From an uncultured Anaerococcus sp. (lineage in GTDB: Bacteria; Bacillota; Clostridia; Tissierellales; Peptoniphilaceae), in the NCBI GenBank assembly GCA_943913325.1, contig CALTXP010000033.1, positions 1 through 16,031 on the forward strand: DNA of 16,031 bases, written 5' to 3'. Positions 6,268 through 12,513 of the stretch are shown piece by piece. Under the pieces are notes generated by a model. That model had not been told where the DNA came from. It saw only the letters and a program-made list of their open reading frames with translations, and searched no databases. Within the stretch, counting starts at the first letter, position 1; the number at the start of each line of letters is the position of its first letter. The position numbers and the translations under genes are program-made.

Positions 6268-7048
6268 TCTGTCCTCCAAAGTCATTTGCACCTGCAAGCA
6301 TAAGCTTGCGAGCTTTTTTAATTTCTATTTCTCTAGTCATTTCTTTGTGTCTTCTTAAAAATTGTTCTATATATAGTCTATAAGTCTTAGGGAAAAGAGC
6401 ACGAGATAACATTCCCTTATCATAGAAAAATTTCTCATCATAACCCCTAAACCAGGTCGAATCATCATTATATACCTTCGCTATTAGCTTTGTACTTGTC
6501 CTAAGCTTAAGACCTTGCTTAAGGCAATCTCTTATAAAAATGCTATCCTCCCCAGAACCATTGCTAGTTCCTGCTCCAAAATAAGTGGATATGAAAATAT
6601 TATTTCTCCTTATGCTTTCTTTTCTAAAAACAAAGTGAACTGATCCATACCTAAGAGCATTATATATAAAAAGATCTTTTTCATCTTTAACCTTTATAAT
6701 TTCCTTGCCATCTTGATATATTATAGTTTTAAATATGAAAAAATCCACATTTGGATGAGCTATAAACTCTTCTTTTATCTTTTTAGAATAGCCACTTTCA
6801 AATACTTCATCATCATCAGCAAAAACTAAAATATCAGCCCTAGAATTTAATATAGCTAGGTTACGACTAATCCCTAGTCCCTTAGTATCAGTAGAGATCA
6901 TCCTTACCTTAAAATCATCAGCTTCTATCTCTTCATAGGCATTATAGTCTGTCTGATTTATTATAAGAGCATCTGTTTCTAAGTTAAATCTCTTATAGCA
7001 ATCTATGGACTTCTCATTCATTGTCGATATTAGAACTTCTATATCCAT
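6257..7048 (-). CDS. GT-A fold (family 2-like) glycosyltransferase
   Basis: The protein has 263 residues starting MDIEVLISTMNEKS. ATG 7048 lies 1 base after the stop of the upstream glycosyltransferase. The Shine-Dalgarno site is weak (AAGGG), which suggests translational coupling. The core looks like a GT2-type nucleotide-sugar transferase: residues about 57-66 GLGISRNLAI, an ILVFADDDEVF segment (71-81) with the DxD metal-binding motif, and GSGEDS at 164-169, where the acidic pair fits the catalytic ED motif. No membrane helix is seen, so it likely acts at the inner face of the membrane and adds a sugar to the lipid-linked or growing polysaccharide. The donor and acceptor cannot be read from the sequence. 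Confidence 0.75.
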   Translation of the reverse strand: MDIEVLISTMNEKSIDCYKRFNLETDALIINQTDYNAYEEIEADDFKVRMISTDTKGLGISRNLAILNSRADILVFADDDEVFESGYSKKIKEEFIAHPNVDFFIFKTIIYQDGKEIIKVKDEKDLFIYNALRYGSVHFVFRKESIRRNNIFISTYFGAGTSNGSGEDSIFIRDCLKQGLKLRTSTKLIAKVYNDDSTWFRGYDEKFFYDKGMLSRALFPKTYRLYIEQFLRRHKEMTREIEIKKARKLMLAGANDFGGQNGK

Positions 7049-7049
7049 A

Positions 7050-8198
7050 TTAAACCCTTGTAGTCTCAGCCTTTTCCCAAGTAGCCTTGCTCTTACCTGT
7101 GGCCTGATTATAAGCACCCTTAAGTTGAGCTGTCATCATCATCGTATAATAGTAGGGAAAATATAAAATCTTATTTGAGCTTCCTGTAAGCTTTCCAATG
7201 ATTGCAAGTATAAAGAAAATCACTTGCCCTATAAAAAACACCTTATAAAATACACCAGCATTTATCAAAACTAAGTTTGATATAAATAATACTATATGGT
7301 TAAAAGCTTGTAAGAATCTTAGAGTTTTGTGGTTAAAGTGAAAAAAGGAAAACCAACCATACTTAAATATATTTAACCTTCTTAAATTGGTAAATATATT
7401 CGATAGAATCCTTCTTTGCATCCTAACTTTTCTCTTATATTCATCATCTATGGTCTGACCTGCTTTTTCAACTGCTATAGCATCTGGATTATATAGGGCT
7501 CTTTTCTTATTAAGACCTGCATATAAGGGCATTTCATAATCGTGACTACTTACCAAGTTATAGTGCCTATAATCCTTCTTTCTTACAGCATAAATAGCTC
7601 CATTGCCTGCAGCAATAGTTCTTATTTTTGACTCAATTTCTCTCATACTAAGCTCATAGTCCCAATAAGAATTTTCGGCTACTGCAGATGCTATATAATC
7701 ATCCTTAGCATAGATCAATGACCCACATACATACTCTATAGAATCATCTATAAAAAAACTAACTAGCTGATCAATAGCATCCTCTTTAAACATAGAATTA
7801 GCATCAGAGAAAACTAGTATTTCTCCCTTTGCAATATCAACCGCTTCATCCTGTGCATTAGTTTTACCAAGATGATTTTTTACAGTATTAAGCTTGATAT
7901 CATAGTCAGGATGAGCTGCAATAAACTCTTCTACTAAAATAACCGTCCTATCACTTGATGCATCATTAGCGACTATCACTTCATAAGAAGGATATGTACT
8001 TTGTATAATATTTTCTAGTTTTTTCTCTATAACTTTTTCTTCATTATAGGCTGAAATTATGATTGATACAAAAGGTTTATAATATAAATCCTTTTCATTA
8101 TCTCTCTTTAATATCTTATCCAAAAGAATAAGAGTTAAGGGATAACCAATCATAGTATAAAATATAGCAAAAGCTGCTATGAAAAATATAATCTTCAT
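7050..8198 (-). CDS. Membrane-bound family 2 glycosyltransferase (processive-type)
   Basis: The protein has 382 residues. It starts at ATG 8198 after GGAGAG; an in-frame GTG at 8213 has no usable ribosome site. An N-terminal helix (about 3-27) precedes the GT2 domain: VSIIISAYNEE (44-54), NDASSDRT (78-85), SDAN at 131-134 in the DxD position, AGNGAIYAVR (197-206), HDYE (219-222) in place of the catalytic ED, and QRRIL (261-265) resembling the QxxRW motif. Several hydrophobic helices follow from about 300 to 360. This order is that of BcsA/IcaA/hyaluronan-synthase-like polymerising transferases, which extend a polysaccharide while moving it across the membrane. It is the first gene of the operon, with a predicted promoter at 8219-8247. 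Confidence 0.8.
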   Translation of the reverse strand: MKIIFFIAAFAIFYTMIGYPLTLILLDKILKRDNEKDLYYKPFVSIIISAYNEEKVIEKKLENIIQSTYPSYEVIVANDASSDRTVILVEEFIAAHPDYDIKLNTVKNHLGKTNAQDEAVDIAKGEILVFSDANSMFKEDAIDQLVSFFIDDSIEYVCGSLIYAKDDYIASAVAENSYWDYELSMREIESKIRTIAAGNGAIYAVRKKDYRHYNLVSSHDYEMPLYAGLNKKRALYNPDAIAVEKAGQTIDDEYKRKVRMQRRILSNIFTNLRRLNIFKYGWFSFFHFNHKTLRFLQAFNHIVLFISNLVLINAGVFYKVFFIGQVIFFILAIIGKLTGSSNKILYFPYYYTMMMTAQLKGAYNQATGKSKATWEKAETTRV

Positions 8199-8218
8199 CT
8201 TCTCTCCAATCACCCTTA

Positions 8219-8247
8219 ATTATATAATATATACTACCTATTTTAAA
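8219..8247 (-). promoter_or_regulatory. Promoter of the polysaccharide operon
   Basis: On the minus strand, TTTAAA (8247-8242), a 17-bp spacer and TATAAT (8224-8219) precede the operon. The expected leader is only about 12-16 bases before ATG 8198. The site overlaps the region expected to hold the -35 of the divergent gltS promoter, so the two may compete. Confidence 0.5.
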
Positions 8248-8257
8248 GTTTTTCTTA

Positions 8258-8263
8258 TATAAT
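8258..8263 (+). promoter_or_regulatory. -10 box of the gltS promoter
   Basis: TATAAT at 8258-8263 has only a poor -35 at the usual distance. Transcription from it would begin near 8270, which excludes the ATG at 8268 and supports the start at 8295. Confidence 0.45.
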
Positions 8264-8294
8264 AGTTATGAAAAAATTTTTTAAAGAGGTATAT

Positions 8295-9473
8295 ATGCAA
8301 ATTGAATTAGACATTTTACAGTCTTTAGGAGTGGCAATGATAGCTTTTATCCTAGGACAATTAATTAAAAACAAAGTAGAATTTTTCAGAAAGTTCTTTA
8401 TCCCTTCCCCTGTAATAGGAGGACTTATTATTAGTATTATAAATCTAATACTGAGCCAAAGTGGGCTTTTATTCGTAAAATTTGATGAAATAATACAGGA
8501 CTTTTTTATGAATATCTTTTTTACGTGCATAGGCTTATCATGTAGCTTTAGAGTTCTAAAGAAAAGTGGATGGTTAGGATTAAAACTTGCCATAGCGATC
8601 ATTATACTTTTACCACTTCAAGATCTTATAGGAGTAGGACTTTCCTACGCTCTAGGTATTAATCCACTACATGGTATAGCTATGGGATCCACATCTATGA
8701 CAGGAGGTATAGGTTCTGCCATAAGTTTTGGTAAAATTATGGAAGGCTATGGCGCAACTAATAATACTACAATAGGAGTAGCAGCTGCAAGCTTTGGACT
8801 ATTAATAGGATCATTAGTAGGAGGTCCGACAGCAAAAAGGCTAATTAATAAACATAATCTAAAATCAAAGGGCATTTTATTAGAAAGAAATAAAGAAGAA
8901 GTCAAAAAAGAAATCAATCAGCAAAGTCTAATGCAAGCAATCATAATAATTGCTCTAGCATCATTTTTAGGAACATTTATCAATAAACTTTTAGGACATA
9001 CAAGTATCAATTTCCCTTACTATGTAGGCTGTCAATTCGGAGGGCTTATAGTAAGAAATATATATGATGGATTTAGGAAAGATGTAAAAATAGATAATGT
9101 TGAGATTTTAGGAAATATATCCCTAAATTTATTCCTAGCCCTAAGCCTGATAAATCTAGACATAAGTGCAATCTTAGATCTAGCCCTACCGATGTTTATA
9201 ATAATGTTTGCACAAGCAATATTTATATCATTATACACAAGCCTAGTTACCTTTAACATTACAGGTAGAGATTACGATGCAGCAGTAATGGTAGCTGGAC
9301 ACTGTGGAGTAGGATTAGGACAAACACCAAATGCCATTGCAAATATGGAAGCAATCATAGAAGAAAAAGGCCCAGCAGACGTTGCCATGTTCGTATTCCC
9401 ATTAGTACTAGCTATAGCAGTAAACTTCTTTAACCCAATTGTAATTACATTTTTTATTACTGCTTTTAAATAA
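8295..9473 (+). CDS. gltS: Sodium/glutamate symporter GltS
   Basis: The protein has 392 residues, close to the usual length of about 400. Start ATG 8295 is preceded by AAAGAGG; an ATG nine codons upstream lacks a ribosome site and lies at the predicted transcript start. About ten hydrophobic segments form two inverted halves. Each half has a Gly-rich re-entrant segment, GSTSMTGGIGSA (131-142) and AGHCGVGLGQTPNA (about 334-347), as in the ESS (GltS) family, which imports glutamate with sodium ions. A charged cytoplasmic loop (about 183-210) separates the halves. The gene is divergent from the polysaccharide operon across 96 bp and no terminator follows its stop. Array 2 begins 40 bases downstream. 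Confidence 0.9.
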   Translation: MQIELDILQSLGVAMIAFILGQLIKNKVEFFRKFFIPSPVIGGLIISIINLILSQSGLLFVKFDEIIQDFFMNIFFTCIGLSCSFRVLKKSGWLGLKLAIAIIILLPLQDLIGVGLSYALGINPLHGIAMGSTSMTGGIGSAISFGKIMEGYGATNNTTIGVAAASFGLLIGSLVGGPTAKRLINKHNLKSKGILLERNKEEVKKEINQQSLMQAIIIIALASFLGTFINKLLGHTSINFPYYVGCQFGGLIVRNIYDGFRKDVKIDNVEILGNISLNLFLALSLINLDISAILDLALPMFIIMFAQAIFISLYTSLVTFNITGRDYDAAVMVAGHCGVGLGQTPNAIANMEAIIEEKGPADVAMFVFPLVLAIAVNFFNPIVITFFITAFK

Positions 9474-9513
9474 GAAAATTTTAATATAAATGGATATTAG
9501 TATAATCAATGCT

Positions 9514-10675
9514 CCATTTCGACTGGAGCAGAGAGATAGCGGTGTGGAATGGAGAAATCTCTTAGACTCGTATGTATATCAAATACTTAGTATTAATCGG
9601 AGATCTCTCCGTGCATTCGCTTACGCTCATTTAGTCGAGATGGGCTACCCACCCCCCCATTTCGACTGGAGCGAAGCGATAGCGGTGTGGAACGGAGAAA
9701 TCCCTAGATATTGTATGTAGAGCAATTACTTAATATTTATCAGAGATCTCTCCACTCACTCCGTTCGGTCGAGATGGATAAGCTCATTCCCCCATTTCGA
9801 CGCAATTAATTATATAAAGGAGCAAATAATATGTCTAACGATTACTATGTATATATAATATCAAATAAGACAAATTCAACAATATACATAGGTATGACCC
9901 ATGATCTAGAAAAGAGGTTATACGAACACAAAAACCATTTAGCAAAAGGCAGTTTCACAGATAAATATAATTGCTATAAGCTAGTATATTATGAGTGGGG
10001 AGATGACTATGATTCTGCCTTAGCTAGAGAAAGACAAATAAAGAAGTGGAATAGAAAGAAGAAAAATAATCTAATTAATTCAATAAATCCAGAATGGAAA
10101 GACTTATCACTTGAGTGGTATAAATAGAGAATATAGCTATCTATGAGATCTCTCCGCTCTCTTCGTTCGGACGAGATGGTCTATTTCATCCACCCATTTC
10201 GACTGGAGCGAAGCGATAGCGGAGTGAAACGAAGAAATCTCTTAGACTCGTAAGTAGTTAAATTACTTAATATTAACCGGGGATCTCTCCGTGCATTCGC
10301 TTACGCTCATTTAGTCGAGATGGGCTACTCAACCTACCATTTCAACTAGAACGTAGCGATAGCGGAGTGGAACGGAGAAATCTCCTAGGATTGGATGAAT
10401 GCCAATTACTACTTATTATTACACAGAGATCTCTCCATGCATTCACTTACGCTCATTTAGTCGATATGGTATACTCAACCACCATTTCGACTGGAAAGGA
10501 GCGATATCGAAGTACAATGGAAAATCTCTTGGATTTATATGTAGCTTAGTACTTAATATTACACAGAGATCTCTCCACTCTCTTCGTTCGGTCGAGATGG
10601 ATCATTGTATACAATACACTCAATCAACCCATTTCGACTGGAGCGAAAAGTAGTGGAGCGGAACGGAGAAATCTC
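9514..10675. repeat. Hairpin-repeat array 2, containing a GIY-YIG nuclease gene
   Basis: The alternating complementary units are as in array 1. Forward units (CCATTTCGACT to GGAGAAATCTC) lie at 9514-9561, 9657-9704, 10194-10241, 10337-10384, 10482-10528 and 10629-10675. A forward stub at 9791-9802 is cut after CCATTTCGAC. Reverse units lie at 9599-9643, 9743-9777, 10145-10179, 10280-10323, 10436-10469 and 10566-10600. Short gaps of about 13-28 bp and conserved linkers of about 38-52 bp alternate. The linkers carry variants of CAATTACTTAATATTA. In one position the linker and most of a forward unit are replaced by the nuclease gene at 9831-10127. Some reverse units are shorter variants (CACTCACTCCGTTCGGTCGAG type), so at least two subtypes are mixed. 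Confidence 0.9.
9831..10127 (+). CDS. Small GIY-YIG endonuclease embedded in the hairpin-repeat array
   Basis: The protein has 98 residues and starts at ATG 9831 after AAAGGAG. It is a single GIY-YIG nuclease domain of the short stand-alone (COG2827/YhbQ-like) type. YYVYII holds the GIY position (Tyr6, Tyr8), IYIGMT holds YIG (19-21), Arg29 is the expected catalytic arginine, and Glu67 in ARERQIKKW is the expected metal-binding glutamate. A very basic segment KKWNRKKKNNLI follows. All expected residues are present, so it is probably active as a DNA nuclease; the target is unknown. The gene sits between a truncated forward unit ending 28 bases before its ATG and a reverse unit starting 18 bases after its stop. 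This position suggests that protein and repeats travel together. A general repair role is the alternative. Confidence 0.85.
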   Translation: MSNDYYVYIISNKTNSTIYIGMTHDLEKRLYEHKNHLAKGSFTDKYNCYKLVYYEWGDDYDSALARERQIKKWNRKKKNNLINSINPEWKDLSLEWYK

Positions 10676-10698
10676 TTGCATTCTTAAATATCAAAAAA

Positions 10699-10721
10699 GA
10701 CGAGCAAATGCTCGTCCTTTT
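10699..10721. terminator. Bidirectional terminator after the tail-anchored protein gene
   Basis: GACGAGC (10699-10705) and GCTCGTC (10710-10716) form a 7-bp GC-rich stem with an AAAT loop. The minus-strand side is followed by six T (10698-10693), ending the gene at 10743-11834. The plus side has C then TTTT, so it may also stop read-through from the array. Confidence 0.8.
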
Positions 10722-10742
10722 GAACAACTCTATAATTACAAT

Positions 10743-11834
10743 CTAAAATCTAAAAGGGCAATCATCTTCTTCCGGTAGGAAAATTAAGGAAATTCCAGCA
10801 ACTGCTGCTACAGCTATAGCTACTTTTCCTAGAGAAAGTCCTCTTTTAGCTAGCTTCTTCTTTGACTTATAATGATTTTTTATTGATACGGTATTATAAT
10901 TCTTATAAACTGATCCAGGTGTATTATATAGATTATTTCGTCTAAGATCATTAGAATAGTGAGTACTCTTCAATTGATAATCAGCTGGTACTTGCCCTCT
11001 AGTATTGGACTCACTTACTGGAAAGTCTAGCACCTTATGATTACGACGCTTATAGTTAGTCTTATTTTCCGCTAAGTTATAGTCTTTATTTAGCTTCCTA
11101 TCATCATTTCTCAAATGTTTTTCTCTATAGCTAATATCTCCATTATCAGCTTTTATTACAAGCTTAGTTTCCTCTGGGATTTTCTTATAGTTAGATACTT
11201 TTCTTTCATCTTTCAAGTCATTGTGCTTACTATTTATCGTATTTTTATAATTTACTTTTTCTTTATCTTGAGTAACTTTATCCTTACTTGGAGTTTTTAT
11301 TACAATTGTTGAATTATCTTTATGAGATACCTTATTTTCTATTTTAGCCGATTTGATCTTATCATTTTGACTTTTAACATTTTTGCCATCGGCCTTTATC
11401 ACAATTGTAGAGTTATTATTTGTAGTATTTTTCTTATTTGTTGTATTAGGTTTAATATCTTCTCTTTCAATTGCTTTTACAGCTACAGCCTTAACATTTT
11501 TACCATTCTTGGCTTCTTCAACTATTGATTCGTCAGTAGGAACTTCATAAACTTCTTTTTCTAAAGTCTTATGATCTTTAGAATTATTAGCCGCCTTATT
11601 TACAGCTATAGTATCAATCTTTTCTGTCTTTAAATCATTACTATTTTCCCTATTATCAAAACCAAACCCAGTGTATAATTCTTCTCCACGATCTAGCTTT
11701 TCTTTCATATCTTTGCTATGGTTTTCAGAAGAGCTTATTTTTTCTACATCATTACTATTATCAGAAATATCATGGGCATCTTTACTCTGACTAACTTCAT
11801 TAGACCCAGTTTTTTTATCGTATTTATCAGTCAC
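10743..11834 (-). CDS. Lys/Asn-rich tail-anchored membrane protein with IVIK repeats, function unknown
   Basis: The protein has 363 residues. The start is GTG 11834, because GAGGAGG lies 5 bases upstream. An in-frame TTG 16 codons earlier overlaps the predicted -10 element and has no ribosome site. There is no signal peptide. Residues 1-330 are highly charged and low in complexity. They include three related motifs: NSTIVIKADGKNV (141-153), NSTIVIKTPSKDK (174-186) and ETKLVIKADNGD (222-233). A basic stretch (KSKKKLAKRG) precedes one hydrophobic helix (about 337-353), and the protein ends PEEDDCPFRF. By the positive-inside rule the long N-terminal part should be cytoplasmic and the short tail outside. 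I do not recognise a family. The gene is single, with the terminator at 10699-10721. Confidence 0.65.
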   Translation of the reverse strand: MTDKYDKKTGSNEVSQSKDAHDISDNSNDVEKISSSENHSKDMKEKLDRGEELYTGFGFDNRENSNDLKTEKIDTIAVNKAANNSKDHKTLEKEVYEVPTDESIVEEAKNGKNVKAVAVKAIEREDIKPNTTNKKNTTNNNSTIVIKADGKNVKSQNDKIKSAKIENKVSHKDNSTIVIKTPSKDKVTQDKEKVNYKNTINSKHNDLKDERKVSNYKKIPEETKLVIKADNGDISYREKHLRNDDRKLNKDYNLAENKTNYKRRNHKVLDFPVSESNTRGQVPADYQLKSTHYSNDLRRNNLYNTPGSVYKNYNTVSIKNHYKSKKKLAKRGLSLGKVAIAVAAVAGISLIFLPEEDDCPFRF

Positions 11835-11870
11835 AATAACCTCCTCGGGTAATCTGTTATATATTAATAA

Positions 11871-11900
11871 ATATATACCCAAATTGAGAAGCTTTTAAAT
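11871..11900 (-). promoter_or_regulatory. SigB-like promoter candidate of the tail-anchored protein gene
   Basis: On the minus strand, ATTTAA (11900-11895), a 14-bp spacer and GGGTAT (11880-11875) match the SigB-type consensus GTTTAA-N12-14-GGGWAT well. The 10-mer GGGTATATAT (11880-11871) is shared with the sites at 1397-1406 and 2135-2144. The predicted leader before GTG 11834 is about 30 bases. It is unverified that this organism has a SigB-like factor. Confidence 0.4.
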
Positions 11901-12018
11901 ATGGGGTATTTAAAAATTATCGATTTGAAGCGTAAAATTTGCGTTGCGCTTTTCGTTGCATTTTGGAACGAAAGATATTTTAAAAGTAAGTATAAAAAAT
12001 ACTTTAATCTTATATTAT

Positions 12019-12420
12019 TTAGTTAGTTTTGAAAACTCCCACATGATTTAAAAATTCTTTTATAAAATTAAGTTTTCTTTCTCTGTAACCTATCTTATCG
12101 TTAATTTCCTTATCTACATCCTCATTATAATTATCTTTTATTTTATTTTCTTAAGTATAGTACTTAAAATAGTGCAATAATACCAGTAAGGACATCTTCC
12201 TGTTTATTAATAGAATTAAACCCGATGAAAAAAAACAAAAAAGTATATTTTTTATCTGTTTTTATATCAAGAAATACATTTAGACAAAATAAGATATAAA
12301 ACACTACTATAAATATAGGCTTAGTAGAGAATTTATCTCTATATTTTAACGGAGCATTCTTTACATCATATAGATATACTTTAATTTCACTGGTTTTTCT
12401 TCAGCATCTTGTTTTTTCAT
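12019..12420 (-). pseudogene. Broken gene for a small membrane protein
   Basis: Three consecutive minus-strand segments in different frames read as one protein. From 12420, MKKQDAEEKPVKLKYIYM runs to a stop at about 12361. From about 12362 to 12164, KNAPLKYRDKFSTKP and then a hydrophobic run (IFIVVFYILFCLNVFLDI and LFFFIGF) end in a stop. From about 12150 to 12019, ENKIKDNYNEDVDKEINDKI, then GYRERKLNFIKEFLNHVGVF, ends in TAA. The segments keep protein-like composition, so two frameshifts appear to have inactivated a gene for a protein of about 130 residues with two membrane helices. No ribosome site precedes ATG 12420, and the pilin terminator lies directly upstream, so the 5' end may also be lost. 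The original function is unknown. Confidence 0.5.
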
Positions 12421-12435
12421 ATATACTATAGCTCT

Positions 12436-12465
12436 AAAAAAAGACCCAGAACTATGTTCTGAGCC
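12436..12465 (-). terminator. Rho-independent terminator of the pilin gene
   Basis: On the minus strand, GGCTCAGAAC (12465-12456) pairs with GTTCTGGGTC (12452-12443) with two G-U pairs and an ATA loop. Seven T (12442-12436) follow. It lies about 50 bases after the pilin stop codon. Confidence 0.85.
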
Positions 12466-12513
12466 TTTCTCTTTTATTGCTTTTTCTTATTTTTCTCTTA
12501 GTTTAACTAAACC

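Noticed and set aside
7049..7117. Longer N-terminus for the second glycosyltransferase
   Set aside because: The extension would overlap the end of the upstream gene by 68 bases and adds a basic, unrelated segment; MDIEVLIST is a typical start.
9490..9720. Open frame of 76 codons over array 2
   Set aside because: It consists of translated repeat units (RNLLDSY and SRRSLRAFAYAHL type) with no ribosome site; the same peptide pattern recurs wherever the repeat does.
10367..10653. Two overlapping open frames of 60 and 84 codons in array 2
   Set aside because: Both are read-through of the repeat units in different frames, lack ribosome sites, and encode repeat-derived peptides.
11115..11528. Plus-strand open frames opposite the tail-anchored protein gene
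   Set aside because: They are complements of Lys/Asn-rich codons, with Phe/Ile-rich peptides and no ribosome site.
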